Positions 17,098 through 26,898 of a stretch of 64,000 nucleotides of DNA are shown here, piece by piece. The notes under the pieces were generated by a model that was given only the letters and a program-made list of their open reading frames with translations, was not told the origin of the DNA and did no database searches. The stretch comes from an uncultured Vicinamibacterales bacterium (GTDB lineage Bacteria; Acidobacteriota; Vicinamibacteria; Vicinamibacterales; UBA8438): the NCBI GenBank assembly GCA_958295905.1, contig OY282382.1, positions 186,001 through 250,000 of the forward strand, read 5' to 3'. Positions within the stretch are counted from its first letter, which is position 1; each line of letters begins with the position of its first letter. Made by a program: the position numbers and the translations under genes.

Positions 17098-20000
17098 TCA
17101 CTTCAGATACAGCAGGCGTCCGTCGACCGCGCGGCCCCCGAACAGGGCGCGCGCCGCCTCCACGTAAAGCGCGAGTTGCGACTCGTGCCCCGGCCGGGCG
17201 GCGCCGGTCTTGACCTCGATCACCGTCACCCGTCCATCGGCCCACCGGCGCAGACAGTCGATCGCCCCACGGACGAGGATGGGCGCCGCGTCGCCGCCGG
17301 GAGCCGTCCGGCGGAGCGAAAACGGAACCTCGAACAGACAGTCGCCCTCGAGGAGCTCGGCCACGTCCGCCCGCTCGACGGCGCGCCGGTAGATGCCCGC
17401 GGCCGCGTCGGCCAGGGCGCGATAGTCTGCCCGCGCCCGCTCCTCCGGCTCCATCAACCCCACGACCCGGCCCCGCAGGTCCGACCCGCCGCCGGCCCCT
17501 TCCCCGTCATCCCGCAGAAGCCGGTGCACGAGTCGTCCCACGAGGGGGTCGACGCCGCGCGTCCGCTCCGATTCGCCGCCCGCCGGCATGGCGCCGGCCA
17601 ACGCCGTGGCCGAGACCCGGGGCGGGCCCGGGGCCGGACGCCACGGCTCGAACCGGTCCGGTTCGGGGGGGGGCGCATCCCGCGGGCGGAAGGAGACCCC
17701 GGCCGCCTCATGCCCGACGACGGCGAAGGCATGCGAGCGGCCCGAGGGACCGGTCCAGGTTCTCCGGCGTCCCCGTGCGGAGCCCGGGGCGATCGCGGCG
17801 AGCAGCGCCGGCGGCGCCACCTCCGCGAAGCTGCCGGCCCCCGCCTTGATGATCCCGCCGGTCAGGGTGGCGGAAAGATACAGGCGGTCCCGCGCGCGGG
17901 TCGCGGCGACGTAGAGGAGGCGCTTGGTCTCCTCCCGCCCGCGGTCCCGCTGATCGTGATCGGCGCCGGATCGGAACGGAGCCACGGAGACCGAGGGCTC
18001 GCCGTCACCCCGGTCGGCCACCACCCGTATCGGCGGCGGCGCGCCGCCCGCTCCCCGTGCGAGCTCCACCAGGAAGACCACCGGGAACTCCAGCCCCTTC
18101 GCGGCATGGACGGTCATCAGGTTGACCGCATCGAACGCATCGACGACGGCGTTCGACACGTCACCGGAGAGACGGTCCACATGCTCGGCGATCCGGGCCG
18201 CGGTGGCGAAACCGCGGTTCTGCACCCGGCGGACCAGCCCCCGCAGCTTCTTCAGATTCTCCCGCGCCTGCACCAGACGCGGCCCCCGCAACTCGAACGC
18301 GTAGGCGCAGTCGGCGGTGATGCGGTCGACCAGCTCGGCGGGAGGAACCCGGTCGACGGCGGCCAGCCAGCGGGGCGCGCTCGCCCGCAGACGCAGCAGA
18401 AGGTCCCGGTCCAGGGGGTCCAGCCCCTGCAACCGCGATTCCGGACCGTCCGCCCGGAGGGACTCGGCGAGATGGCCGGCCAGTGCCCCGAGCGCACGAT
18501 CGGTGATCCCCACCAGCCGCGACCGGAGCAGCGCGGCCGTCCGGAGCTCGGAGGCGGGATCGGCGAGGAATCGGAGCAGGGCGCGGCAGTCCTTGATCTC
18601 GTCGGCATCGAAGAACCCCAGGCCCTTGTAGACACAGGCGGGAATCTGCCGGTCCTCCAGGGCCGCCTGGAACTCCCGATGCGTTTCGCGCGACCGGAAC
18701 AGTATCGCGACGTCGCACGGCGCGGCCCGGCGCATCGTCCCGTCGCCGCGGTCACGCACCGCGGTCCCGTCGAGCAACCGGGCCACCTCGCCGGCGACCC
18801 GGTCCGCGCACGCCCGCGGGCTGTCGGCGAGCACGAGTCCCAGCGGCGAGTCCGCGACGGGTGACCGGCCATCGGCGGGCGGCGGCGGCCCCGCGCCGGG
18901 CGGCTCCACGGGAAACCGGTCCGCGGCGTCGTATCGGAACCCGTCGCGGGGTCGGTCGGCCTTCTCGACGGCTCCGAACAGGTCGTTGACGAACGCGAGC
19001 AGCGCCGGCACCGCCCGGAAGCTGTGGGAGATGGACCGGCGCACACCGCCCTCCGGCCGCAGGGCGCCGATAGAGCCGGCGGCATCCTGCATGACCGCCG
19101 CCTCGGCGTCCCGGAACCCGTAGATCGACTGCTTGCGGTCGCCGACGACGAACACCGAGGGGGGCACCGGCGCATCGTGCACCAGACCGAACCCCTCGCC
19201 CCACGACTTCACGAGCAGCGACACGAGCTCCCACTGGGCCCGGCTGGTGTCCTGGAACTCGTCGACGAGCACGTGGTGATACCGCGACTCCAACCGGTAT
19301 CGACTCTGGGCGAACTCGTCCATGCGGCGCAGCAGGTCCAGGGCGCGGGACAGCACCTCGGAGAAGTCGAGCACCGAGCGGGCGGCCAGCTCCCGCTCGT
19401 ACTCCGTCACCGCGATCGCGAACATGCGCTGCACCCCCCGCGCGAGCACGACGTTCAGATCGCGATCGAGCGCGGCCAGCGCCTCCGCCACCGCGGGCGC
19501 GACGGACCGCGCCAGGGCGCAGTGCCGCCGCCACGCCGCCGCCGACCGGCACTGGTCGGCCCGGAACGGCGCGAATCGCCGGCGCGGCTGTCCCGCCGCG
19601 GTCAGAAAGTACTCGCGGATCCGGTCGAGCAGCGGACGCAGCGAGTCCGGCTCCGACTCGGCCCGCGCGGCGAGGCCGGGGAGCTCCCGCGCCAGGGCCC
19701 GGAACCGGGGGTGGGCGGTCGGACCGTCCGCGAGAAACCGTTCGAGACCGCCTTCGACGCCCGCCAGGAGCCGGGCGAGCCGATCCGCCGCCTGCCGGCA
19801 CGCGCCCTCGCCCGTCAACCCGGGGGGCCCGGACACGAGAAACCGCTGCAGCGCCGCCGGCGCCACCAGCCGCCGCTCCAGCAGATGGGCCAGCGCCGTC
19901 CGCACCCGGCCCGCCCCCAAGCGGGCCAGCACCATGGCCACCGCGGGGTCGTCGACGGCCACCGCGCCGCAGACCGCGAGGGTTCGGTCGAGGGCCTGCT

Positions 20001-20478
20001 GGACCAGCCGGGGCGCCTCGGTTTCGTCGGTCATCCCGAACCCGGGGTCGAGATCCGCCTCGAGGGGGAACTCGCGCAGCAGGGACAGGCAGAACGCATC
20101 GATGGTGCTGATGGCGATCTCGCCCAACCGGTCCCGAAGCGCCCGCCAGCGGTCCCGTTCGGCCGGCGGCCCTTCCGCCGAACGCCGGAGCTCGCGGATG
20201 ATGCGGTCCCTCATCTCCGCCGCCGCCTGCCGCGTGAACGTGATGGCGAGGATATTGGACGGGTCGACGCCGGCCCGCAGCAGATTGACGTAGCGCGACA
20301 CCAGGACCGTGGTCTTGCCGGTGCCGGCCGAGGCCTCGAGGACGACGTTGTTGCCGGGATCGACGGCGAAGGCCCGCGCCGGGGCATCGTCGAGGGCGCT
20401 CGGCGGCGGACGCCGGGCGGGCGGGCGGGCCCCGTCATCGCCCCCGCCGAACAGCGGGAGCTGGCGCTCACTCGTCAC
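17098..20478 (-). CDS. addA: AddA/RecB-type helicase-nuclease
   Basis: 1126-residue UvrD-family helicase with a C-terminal nuclease, the large subunit of the AddAB double-strand-break resection machine. Walker A is in EASAGTGKTTVLVSRYV (residues 48-57); LAITFTRQAAAEMRDR, the DEFQDTSRAQWELV motif II, VVGDRKQSIYGFRDAE, LMTVHAAKGLEFPVVFLV and RLLYVAATRARDRLYLS follow. The end carries the PD-(D/E)XK nuclease (RGAIDCLRR then VTVIEVKTGAARPGHESQLA). The length is close to known AddA proteins. It starts at GTG 20478 inside the end of addB, an 11-bp overlap that indicates translational coupling. Confidence 0.9.
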   Translation of the reverse strand: MTSERQLPLFGGGDDGARPPARRPPPSALDDAPARAFAVDPGNNVVLEASAGTGKTTVLVSRYVNLLRAGVDPSNILAITFTRQAAAEMRDRIIRELRRSAEGPPAERDRWRALRDRLGEIAISTIDAFCLSLLREFPLEADLDPGFGMTDETEAPRLVQQALDRTLAVCGAVAVDDPAVAMVLARLGAGRVRTALAHLLERRLVAPAALQRFLVSGPPGLTGEGACRQAADRLARLLAGVEGGLERFLADGPTAHPRFRALARELPGLAARAESEPDSLRPLLDRIREYFLTAAGQPRRRFAPFRADQCRSAAAWRRHCALARSVAPAVAEALAALDRDLNVVLARGVQRMFAIAVTEYERELAARSVLDFSEVLSRALDLLRRMDEFAQSRYRLESRYHHVLVDEFQDTSRAQWELVSLLVKSWGEGFGLVHDAPVPPSVFVVGDRKQSIYGFRDAEAAVMQDAAGSIGALRPEGGVRRSISHSFRAVPALLAFVNDLFGAVEKADRPRDGFRYDAADRFPVEPPGAGPPPPADGRSPVADSPLGLVLADSPRACADRVAGEVARLLDGTAVRDRGDGTMRRAAPCDVAILFRSRETHREFQAALEDRQIPACVYKGLGFFDADEIKDCRALLRFLADPASELRTAALLRSRLVGITDRALGALAGHLAESLRADGPESRLQGLDPLDRDLLLRLRASAPRWLAAVDRVPPAELVDRITADCAYAFELRGPRLVQARENLKKLRGLVRRVQNRGFATAARIAEHVDRLSGDVSNAVVDAFDAVNLMTVHAAKGLEFPVVFLVELARGAGGAPPPIRVVADRGDGEPSVSVAPFRSGADHDQRDRGREETKRLLYVAATRARDRLYLSATLTGGIIKAGAGSFAEVAPPALLAAIAPGSARGRRRTWTGPSGRSHAFAVVGHEAAGVSFRPRDAPPPEPDRFEPWRPAPGPPRVSATALAGAMPAGGESERTRGVDPLVGRLVHRLLRDDGEGAGGGSDLRGRVVGLMEPEERARADYRALADAAAGIYRRAVERADVAELLEGDCLFEVPFSLRRTAPGGDAAPILVRGAIDCLRRWADGRVTVIEVKTGAARPGHESQLALYVEAARALFGGRAVDGRLLYLK

Positions 20479-23413
20479 CCACGTAGTCCTTCCGGCACAC
20501 GGTGGGATAGTCGCAGAAGGCGCAGCGGTAGGGCTCGGCGGGACGCACCGGAAACTGCCCGCGTTCGATCGCGTCGACCGTCTCGAGGAACCGTTGCTGG
20601 CCCTCCGCCACGGCCGCGGCGATGTCCTGCCGCCGGTCGAGGGGCACCCAGGGCCGCGGTTCGCCGAACGCGACGTACGCCGCCTCGGCGAGCCGCCATT
20701 CGCGGTCCCGCCGGCCCGCGAGCAGTTGCTCGGCGCACCGCCCGTAGACCGGCAACTGCAGCGATCGGGCGCGGTCGGGGGCGTGGCCGGTCTTGTAGTC
20801 CACGACCCGCAGCCGGCCCCCCTCGATCAGATCGATGCGGTCGGCGGCGCCCCGCAGGCGCACCGGCCGCGGGCCGTCCGCGCCGTCAAGCCGATACACG
20901 CCGTCGAACCGGATCTCCAGCAGCCGATCGAGGACCCGGCCGGGACGATCCGCCTCCAGCATCAACAGCCGGTCGAGGATGCCGGCCCCGGCCGGTGAGC
21001 CCAGCAGCCAGATCCGTTCCACCGCCCGGTCCCGCGCCGGGAGCCCGGCCAGATGCTCCTCGGCGACCGAGACGGCCTGCGCGCGGGCGCGGGGGGACGA
21101 CTCGACGTCGATGGCCCCGCCGCCGTCCCGCTCCCAGCGATCGAAGAACGCCCTGAATACTTCGTGGACCAACCGCCCGCGCGAGCGGGGGCTCAGGATG
21201 ACCTCGTCGTCCGGCTCGTCGCCGAGACGCAGCACCGCGGACGCGAAGTACTGGAACGGACAGCTCAGGTACCGCTCGACCGCGCTGATCGCGTAGGCGG
21301 CCGGCGCCCGCGGACCGGTCCGGCCGCCGACCCGGGCATCGGCCTGCGCGCGGCGCCGTTCCCGGAGGGCCAGCCAGTCGGCGGGCTCGGCCGCGAGGGG
21401 CACCGCGGCCGGGACCTCCGCCAACCCCGCGTCCGCCGTCACGCGGCCGGCGGGCGGCGGCTCGACGGACACCTCGAGGTCCATGTCGGTCAGGTCCTCG
21501 AGCAGCGCCGACCCCGCCACCACCGCGTCGTCCTCGAAGGCGATGGTGGACACCGACACCCGCCGGGCCGCCGACCCCAGCAGGTCCCGGAAGTCGGCGC
21601 GAGCCGCCCGCAGCCGGTCGATCTCGCGCGGCCATCCGAGCTGATAGAGGAGCGACGCCGGGTACAACGCGCTGTGGCGCCCGCGATCCGGCCACTCCCG
21701 GTCGACGAGCCCGACCAGAAACAAATTGTCGAAAGCGCCGTACCGAACGGCCTGCGCATCGACAAGCGCGACGCCGGCGGAGCCGGTGGGGGCGGCGAAC
21801 GTCGCGGCCTCGAGCAGACGCCGCAGGGTGGACGTGATCGCGGCCAGATCCACCACCGGATCATCGTGGCGGGCATGGGCGTCCCGCCAGTCCCGCAGGA
21901 TGCCGAGCACCGCGCCGCGCGCCCGCGACTCGCGCGACGCCGTCTCCGCGTCGTCGGGGGCCGGCGCGCGGCGCCCATCGACGAACCGCAGCAGACAATC
22001 GATCCGGGCGCTCGCGGGGCCGGGCCGGGTCAACTCCGCCAGCTCGTCGGCCGCCGCCGCCGCCGCCCGCGCCGCCGGGACGGCGAGGGCCCGGCGGCCG
22101 CGGCCGGCCGGACCGCTCCACCGGGCCGCCAACCGGCGGAGCGGGTTCCCGGTCCCTTCCTCGTCCGGCTCGACGGCGGCGCCCGTGTACCGCGTCTCGA
22201 GGAGCTCCCGGTCGAGAGCCGGGATCGCCGACGGGTCGAGGCCCCGGCCTCCGTCGGTGAACCTGAAGTGCGGCGATCGAAGCAGCTCGACGGTGGGGCG
22301 GCGCGCGTACCCCGAGGATACGAACGACAGCACCAGGTCGAGCGCCGCCGCGAAAGGCTCGGAGGCCAGCGGGAGGGTGTCTCTCGCCTCGTAGGGCACC
22401 CCCGCCGAGGCAAACAGATGGCGGGCCGGATACAGATACGGCAGCGGCCGCTGAAACACGACCGCCGACCGTTCGCCGGCGGGCCGCTGCTTCACCCGCC
22501 GGACGACGGCCAGCAGCTCTTCCTCGCGGTCTCTCCAGGTGAAGTACCGCCGCCGGGGCGGCGCATCCGGGGCCGCGAGCCGCACGGTCCGTCCGGACGC
22601 CGCCTGAACCGGTATCTCCTCGATACCCGGCAGCAGGTCATCGAGCCGTTCCCGGTACCCGGCCCCCAGCAACGAAGACGTCGCCACGACGTCGAGTCGG
22701 ACAAGGTCGGGCAGGCGCGCCAGCAGATCGAAGTCCCCCGGCCACAGGCCATCGTGACCGGACGCCCGGTCGGCGACGGTCACCACCACCTGCCGCACCG
22801 GGCGGCGCAGCCCCCGCTCGAGCGCCAACCCCCGCACCCCGTGCTCGTCGATCCGCCCGGAGGCCGCGACCCGCCGCTCGTAGGCCCGGAACGTCGCGGC
22901 GAGAAACCGCGTCTGCCGGAGCATGCGGCGGGCGCCGCGATCGAGGTCCCGGCTCGGTTCGAGGGTGTCGACCAGCACCCGTTCGAAGGCCTCGACCTCC
23001 CGCCGGTGCCGGCGCAGCTCGTCGTACAGCCCGAGAATCTCGTCGACCAGCCCCGGACGCAGCTTGAACGGGGGCTCCACCCCCGCCGCGCGCGCCTCCT
23101 CGGCCGCCGCCCGCCCGCACACGAGACGCTCGATGCCGTCCAGCCGCGGCGGGGCGCCGCCCAGCCGGCGATGCAGCTCGGCGTACAGCTCGGCGCGGGT
23201 CGTCACGCAGGGCAGCGCCAAGGCGGTCATGCGCGCCGGCAGACGCTCCTCGAGGGTCCACCGCAACTGATCCGCCGCCGCGCGGGACGGCACCAGCACC
23301 ATCGACGAACGCAGATCCCAGGCCCCTGTCCCGTCGAGGCAGTCGGCGATCGCGCGGCGGAACGCCGGGAGATCCGGCGCCCTGAACAGCCTGATCCGGC
23401 GCGGCGTGGTCAC
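20468..23413 (-). CDS. addB: AddB-type nuclease subunit
   Basis: About 981 residues. The C-terminal third has the RecB nuclease core (RIDLIEGGRLRVVDYKTG) and the four cysteines expected for the AddB 4Fe-4S staple: one in YLSCPFQYFAS and three in the last 20 residues (CAFCDYPTVC). The N-terminal part is a helicase-like fold without an evident Walker A, as in AddB variants that scan for Chi. The start is placed at GTG 23413, from which the first recognisable strand RRIRLFRAPDLPAFRRAI begins; an ATG at 23503 is possible but adds 30 residues that look non-coding. addA follows with an 11-bp overlap. Confidence 0.85.
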   Translation of the reverse strand: MTTPRRIRLFRAPDLPAFRRAIADCLDGTGAWDLRSSMVLVPSRAAADQLRWTLEERLPARMTALALPCVTTRAELYAELHRRLGGAPPRLDGIERLVCGRAAAEEARAAGVEPPFKLRPGLVDEILGLYDELRRHRREVEAFERVLVDTLEPSRDLDRGARRMLRQTRFLAATFRAYERRVAASGRIDEHGVRGLALERGLRRPVRQVVVTVADRASGHDGLWPGDFDLLARLPDLVRLDVVATSSLLGAGYRERLDDLLPGIEEIPVQAASGRTVRLAAPDAPPRRRYFTWRDREEELLAVVRRVKQRPAGERSAVVFQRPLPYLYPARHLFASAGVPYEARDTLPLASEPFAAALDLVLSFVSSGYARRPTVELLRSPHFRFTDGGRGLDPSAIPALDRELLETRYTGAAVEPDEEGTGNPLRRLAARWSGPAGRGRRALAVPAARAAAAAADELAELTRPGPASARIDCLLRFVDGRRAPAPDDAETASRESRARGAVLGILRDWRDAHARHDDPVVDLAAITSTLRRLLEAATFAAPTGSAGVALVDAQAVRYGAFDNLFLVGLVDREWPDRGRHSALYPASLLYQLGWPREIDRLRAARADFRDLLGSAARRVSVSTIAFEDDAVVAGSALLEDLTDMDLEVSVEPPPAGRVTADAGLAEVPAAVPLAAEPADWLALRERRRAQADARVGGRTGPRAPAAYAISAVERYLSCPFQYFASAVLRLGDEPDDEVILSPRSRGRLVHEVFRAFFDRWERDGGGAIDVESSPRARAQAVSVAEEHLAGLPARDRAVERIWLLGSPAGAGILDRLLMLEADRPGRVLDRLLEIRFDGVYRLDGADGPRPVRLRGAADRIDLIEGGRLRVVDYKTGHAPDRARSLQLPVYGRCAEQLLAGRRDREWRLAEAAYVAFGEPRPWVPLDRRQDIAAAVAEGQQRFLETVDAIERGQFPVRPAEPYRCAFCDYPTVCRKDYVGDE

Positions 23414-23715
23414 GGCAGCACGGTTCGCGGACGGGTCCGCGTCAAGTCGACCTGGACGGCTATGGAAAACTTGCGCATGGCCTGTGGATGGGGTGTGAAT
23501 CATCAGTGGAGGGCAGATTTTTTTCTGTCGGAACCACGGACACCGCCCTCCGCAACCGGGGTGGTATGGATCGGTCTTCGTACCTTCCTTCGCTTGATCG
23601 ATACCCGCAGCCGACTACGGATGGCCGATCGGCCGGGAACCGTGGCTGAACCATCCGCCCAGGCCGTCCTATTCCGAGTGGAGTTCCCGCGCGGCGCGAA
23701 CGCGCCCGGTGACAG

Positions 23716-24819
23716 ATGCGGCGGATCTCGCGGCGCGTACTGTGCGTACGGATCTTCGGGCTCCCGCTCTTGGCGTCCGGCGCGGGGATCCCTTTCGCCG
23801 CCGCCCCGGCTCCGCTTCAGACGGCGGACGAAAAAGCGGCGCTGCCGCGGGTCCGGCTGATCACGACCGGCGGCACGATCTCCAACCGGTCCGGAGGTCG
23901 GCTCTCACCGGACGAGCTCGTCGCGCTGATCCCCGACCTCGACCGGCTCGTCGAGGCGGAAACCGAGTCGTTCGCGAACATTCCCAGCAACGCGCTCACC
24001 CTCGACCAGTGGGTGCGTCTCGCCCGCCGCATCGATCGGGTCTTTTCCCAGGATCCGGACGTGGCGGGCATGGTCGTCACCAGCGGGACCGACACCCTCG
24101 AAGAGCTCGCATTCTTCCTCCACCTGACGGTACGGCACGCGCGCCCGGTCGTCGTGGTGGGGGCGATGCGCCGGCCGGACGCCCTGGGGTACGATGGCGC
24201 CGCCAACCTCCGACAGGCGTTCCGGGTGGCCGCGGACCCCGGCTCCCGCGGACGAGGCGTGCTCGTCGTCCTGAACGGCACGATCAACTCGGCCCGGGAG
24301 GTGACCAAGGCCGATGCGGCGAGCCTGCACGCGTTCGAGACCCGCGGCTACGGCGTCCTCGGCATCGTGGCCCGGGACGGGGTGGTGTACTACCGTGGGG
24401 TCGAACGACGCCATACCGCCGGGAGCGAGTTCGACGTCTCCCGCCTCGGCTCCCCGCCCCGCATCGACATCGTCATGGCCTACCAGGGTGCGTCCGGCGA
24501 CCTGATTCGCGCCGCCGTGGACCACGGCACCGAAGGGATCGTCATCGCGGGTGCGGGAGCCGGCGCGACGAGCCGCGGCCAGCGGGAGGCCATCGCGTAC
24601 GCCTACACGCGCGGGGTGTTCGTGGTCATGACCACCCGCACCGGGCGGGGGCGGATTGCGCCGTCCCGGTCCGATCCCTCCCGGAACGGCGGCGCGCCGC
24701 CCCGGCGGCGCATCTCCGGTGCGGATCTGGCGCCGGTCAAAGCGCGCATTCTCCTCATGCTCGCCCTCGGAACGACCCGGGACCAAGACGACATTCAGCG
24801 GATGTTCAGGGAGTACTGA
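23716..24819 (+). CDS. ansA: Type II-like L-asparaginase, exported
   Basis: 367 residues. A twin-arginine-like or Sec signal (MRRISRRVLC and a hydrophobic stretch to about residue 30) precedes an asparaginase/glutaminase domain. The nucleophile threonine lies in LITTGGTISN (about 51), the second active-site threonine and aspartate in VVTSGTDTLEELAFFL, the lysine of the second triad in REVTKADAASLHAFE, and GAMRRPDALGYDGAANL closes the first domain. It hydrolyses asparagine to aspartate and ammonia, probably in the periplasm. The gene is divergent from addB; the 302 bp between the two starts contain a T7 run near 23518 but no clear promoter pair. Confidence 0.85.
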   Translation: MRRISRRVLCVRIFGLPLLASGAGIPFAAAPAPLQTADEKAALPRVRLITTGGTISNRSGGRLSPDELVALIPDLDRLVEAETESFANIPSNALTLDQWVRLARRIDRVFSQDPDVAGMVVTSGTDTLEELAFFLHLTVRHARPVVVVGAMRRPDALGYDGAANLRQAFRVAADPGSRGRGVLVVLNGTINSAREVTKADAASLHAFETRGYGVLGIVARDGVVYYRGVERRHTAGSEFDVSRLGSPPRIDIVMAYQGASGDLIRAAVDHGTEGIVIAGAGAGATSRGQREAIAYAYTRGVFVVMTTRTGRGRIAPSRSDPSRNGGAPPRRRISGADLAPVKARILLMLALGTTRDQDDIQRMFREY

Positions 24820-24924
24820 CGGCGCCGCCACCCGCCAAGGCGTCCATCAGCCCGCGGCGAAAGTCCCCGCTCGGTGCGGCGCGGGGTTCGCCACGGGCTG
24901 CCGTGCAAGACGGAAGAGAATGGA

Positions 24925-25000
24925 TGGTGGACCAGACGGGGGTCGAACCCGTGACCTCGTGAATGCCATTCACGCGCGCTCCCAACTGCGCCACTGGCCC
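24925..25000 (-). tRNA. tRNA-Ala (anticodon GGC)
   Basis: A 76-nt cloverleaf on the minus strand with encoded CCA. The acceptor stem GGGCCAG pairs with CTGGTCC (one G-U), the anticodon stem CGTGA/TCACG closes the loop ATGGCAT with anticodon GGC, and the T arm holds GGTTCGACCCC. It reads alanine codon GCC. Confidence 0.95.
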
Positions 25001-25037
25001 AGCCGCTTTTTATTCTATCCGGGACGGCGGCGTGCAA

Positions 25038-25685
25038 TCAACCGGCCCCCGGCCATCCCCGGCCATCGGCCTCGGAAGGGGGTGGCGGCACGCCGAAGCA
25101 CCGTCGATAGTCCTCCGGCGTATCCACGTCGGTGAAGGCCCCGTCGTCATCGACGGCGACCACGCATTCGTGTGCGGCATGCGCCCGAACCACCGGCTTG
25201 GCGCCGCCGGCCGGATCCGCCTGCCGCAGCTCCCGGAACAGCGCGCGATCGAACACCACGGGGTGCCCGTGCTTCCCGTCCCGTCCGGGACGGACGAGGG
25301 GGGCGCCGGTCCGGCGGTAGGCGTCGAGCACGGCCCGCACCGTCGAGATCGAGATCAGGGGCAGGTCGACCAGGGTGACGAGCATCGCCCGCACCCCCGG
25401 CTGGTCGACGACCTCGAGCGCGGCCAGGAGCGAGGAGAGCTGCCCCCGTTCCGGATGCGGATTGCGCGCGACCTGGACCCGGGGGCGCAGGAGGGCCGCC
25501 CGGCGGACGATGGGCGCAGGGCGATGACCGGTGACGACCACCACGTCGTCGACCCCGCCCGCGCGCAGCGTCGACACGATCCGCTCGAGAAACGTCTCGC
25601 CGCCCGGCCCCGCCGGCAGGAGCGCTTTCGGACGACCCCGCATGCGGGAGGAGGCCCCGCCGGCCAGCACCACCCCGGGAATCAC
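25038..25685 (-). CDS. MobA/MocA-like nucleotidyltransferase
   Basis: 215-residue GT-A fold nucleotidyltransferase. The N-terminal signature VVLAGGASSRMRGRPKALLP binds the nucleotide; TLVDLPLISISTVRAVLDAY provides the metal aspartate; GKHGHPVVFDRALFREL and DIDTPEDY-like FTDVDTPEDYRRC complete the MobA/MocA pattern. MocA adds CMP and MobA adds GMP to molybdopterin; the HGHPVVF motif favours the MocA-like branch. Together with MoaD, MoaE and FdhE in this window it suggests molybdoenzyme maturation. The start is GTG 25685. The stop lies 37 bp from the tRNA-Ala gene. Confidence 0.8.
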   Translation of the reverse strand: MIPGVVLAGGASSRMRGRPKALLPAGPGGETFLERIVSTLRAGGVDDVVVVTGHRPAPIVRRAALLRPRVQVARNPHPERGQLSSLLAALEVVDQPGVRAMLVTLVDLPLISISTVRAVLDAYRRTGAPLVRPGRDGKHGHPVVFDRALFRELRQADPAGGAKPVVRAHAAHECVVAVDDDGAFTDVDTPEDYRRCFGVPPPPSEADGRGWPGAG

Positions 25686-25744
25686 GGTCTGCGCCCCCCC
25701 GGCGTCCCGGACCGGACTTCACGCCCGGGCCGCCCCCCGGCGTG

Positions 25745-25774
25745 TTGCAACTCCCCCGGACGGGACACTACAAT
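25745..25774 (+). promoter_or_regulatory. Sigma70 promoter giving a probable leaderless mRNA
   Basis: TTGCAA at 25745-25750, an 18-nt spacer and TACAAT at 25769-25774. The ATG of the next gene starts at 25782, 7 nt after the -10 box, so the predicted transcription start coincides with the start codon. Confidence 0.6.
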
Positions 25775-25781
25775 TCTGTCC

Positions 25782-25976
25782 ATGAACCACCCCGATGTCT
25801 CGGTTCGTTGCCAGAGGTGCGGCGCCCCGATGGATCTCAAGGATCCAGGCCCCGAAGATCCGTGGCGCCCGCAGCAGTTCTGGGAGTGCCCGGCCTGCAA
25901 TCGGCACTTCTGGACCACCTACCCGCCGGCGAAACCGGCGAAACCGGCCCGCAAGGCGCCGGCTCCCGCCAAATAG
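25782..25976 (+). CDS. Small zinc-ribbon protein
   Basis: 64 residues with two CxxC pairs, VRCQRCGAPM and WECPACNRHFW, 24 residues apart, then a tail of repeated Ala-Lys-Pro units (AKPAKPARKAPAPAK). The first part is a zinc ribbon; the lysine-rich tail resembles nucleic-acid-binding tails. Function unknown. The promoter immediately before the ATG and the absence of a Shine-Dalgarno suggest leaderless translation. Confidence 0.65.
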   Translation: MNHPDVSVRCQRCGAPMDLKDPGPEDPWRPQQFWECPACNRHFWTTYPPAKPAKPARKAPAPAK

Positions 25977-25991
25977 TAAACGGGGCAACGC

Positions 25992-26021
25992 TTGACTTCT
26001 ACCGGCAAACGTCACTAGACT
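25992..26021 (+). promoter_or_regulatory. Sigma70-like promoter upstream of the cold-shock gene
   Basis: TTGACT at 25992-25997, an 18-nt spacer and TAGACT at 26016-26021. It leaves an untranslated leader of over 200 nt before the ATG at 26241, a length typical of cold-shock mRNAs whose leaders control stability and translation. Confidence 0.5.
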
Positions 26022-26240
26022 TGCTCCCTTTCGGTGTCGGCCCACGTATCCGGGCGCATCGAGAGGCGTGGTTCCGTTACGGACGAGAACCTCGCAACCC
26101 GCCCCCATCCGGGGGTAGCGGGTGGTTCTGGCGGTCGCTCTGGCCTGCGAATTCGGGCGAGGATCCGTCAGGTCCCGGCTGGCGGACGAGGCGTCTGGGC
26201 ACCGTCACGGCGGTTGGGATTCGGCATCGGAGGAGTTCGT

Positions 26241-26447
26241 ATGGCCAGCGGCACTATCGCACGTCTCTTGATCGACAAGGGCTTCGGATTCATTCGCGAC
26301 GAAGGAGGAATCGAGCACTTCTTCCACCGCAGCGCCGTGCGGGGGGCAGTCTTCGAGTTGCTTCGGGAAGGCCAGCGGGTCGAGTTCACCACCGAGGAAT
26401 CGACCAAGGGCCCCCGGGCCGGAGAAGTGCGTCTGATCGAGGGCTGA
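26241..26447 (+). CDS. Cold-shock-domain protein
   Basis: 68-residue single CSD protein. The RNP1 motif is KGFGFIRDEGG and the RNP2-like motif is EHFFHRSAV; GQRVEFTTEESTKGPRAGEV forms the last strands. Members bind single-stranded RNA or DNA and act as RNA chaperones. The strong AGGAG before the ATG (about 8 nt) fixes the start. It is a divergent CSD (GTIARLLI in place of GTVKWFN), closer to the CspA-like proteins of GC-rich soil bacteria than to E. coli CspA. A long leader and a perfect hairpin after the stop make it a one-gene unit. Confidence 0.88.
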   Translation: MASGTIARLLIDKGFGFIRDEGGIEHFFHRSAVRGAVFELLREGQRVEFTTEESTKGPRAGEVRLIEG

Positions 26448-26457
26448 GCACTTCGTC

Positions 26458-26488
26458 GCGCCGTCCCGTTCCGCGATCGGGACGGCGC
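26458..26488 (+). terminator. Hairpin after the cold-shock gene
   Basis: A perfect 11-bp stem (GCGCCGTCCCG with CGGGACGGCGC) and a 9-nt loop, 10 bp after the stop codon. No T-run follows, so termination may need Rho or the hairpin may only protect the 3' end. Confidence 0.5.
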
Positions 26489-26742
26489 CCGCGCAACCGA
26501 TCGGCCTTGAAAAGTCTCCGCGCGTTCGCGCAGGACTGCCCGCGGCTCACCGTTTGGGGCCGCGCGGCCCGTGTGTGCGCGGTGGAGCTTTTCGTTTGTA
26601 CGGTTGCCCTGTGTGTCCTGGACGCCCGCGCCCTCCAGCCCTGTCACCGGCCTCCGGTGGATTCGCGGACGTCCATTGCGCGAAACCGGCCAATCGCAGC
26701 CCGCTTTGCACGCGAATCGGCTTCCCCGATGCACGGTGAACC

Positions 26743-26857
26743 GGCGCAGGGCCGGCGAGGGAGCGAACGGGGCCGAGCCGGTGGCTGTTGCCGTTCGTCG
26801 TCCCCTTCGTCAGGGATGGCGCAGGGCCGGCGAGGGAGCGAACGGGGCCGAGCCGGT
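26743..26857 (+). repeat. Two copies of the selC 5' region
   Basis: Forty bases at 26743-26782 are repeated at 26818-26857, 75 bp apart, and closely match 26883-26920, which contains the 5' acceptor strand and D arm of the real tRNA-Sec gene. In both copies the acceptor begins GGGAGCGA rather than GGAAGCGA and the sequence departs before the anticodon arm, so neither can make a tRNA. The rest of 26489-26742 shows nothing I can identify. Confidence 0.75.
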
Positions 26858-26898
26858 CGGGCTCGTCGAGCTCACGCAGACTGGCGCAGGGCCGGCGA

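Noticed and set aside
23503..23700. Terminator at the T7 run near 23518
   Set aside because: No stable hairpin precedes the T-run in either direction, and both flanking genes start here rather than end.
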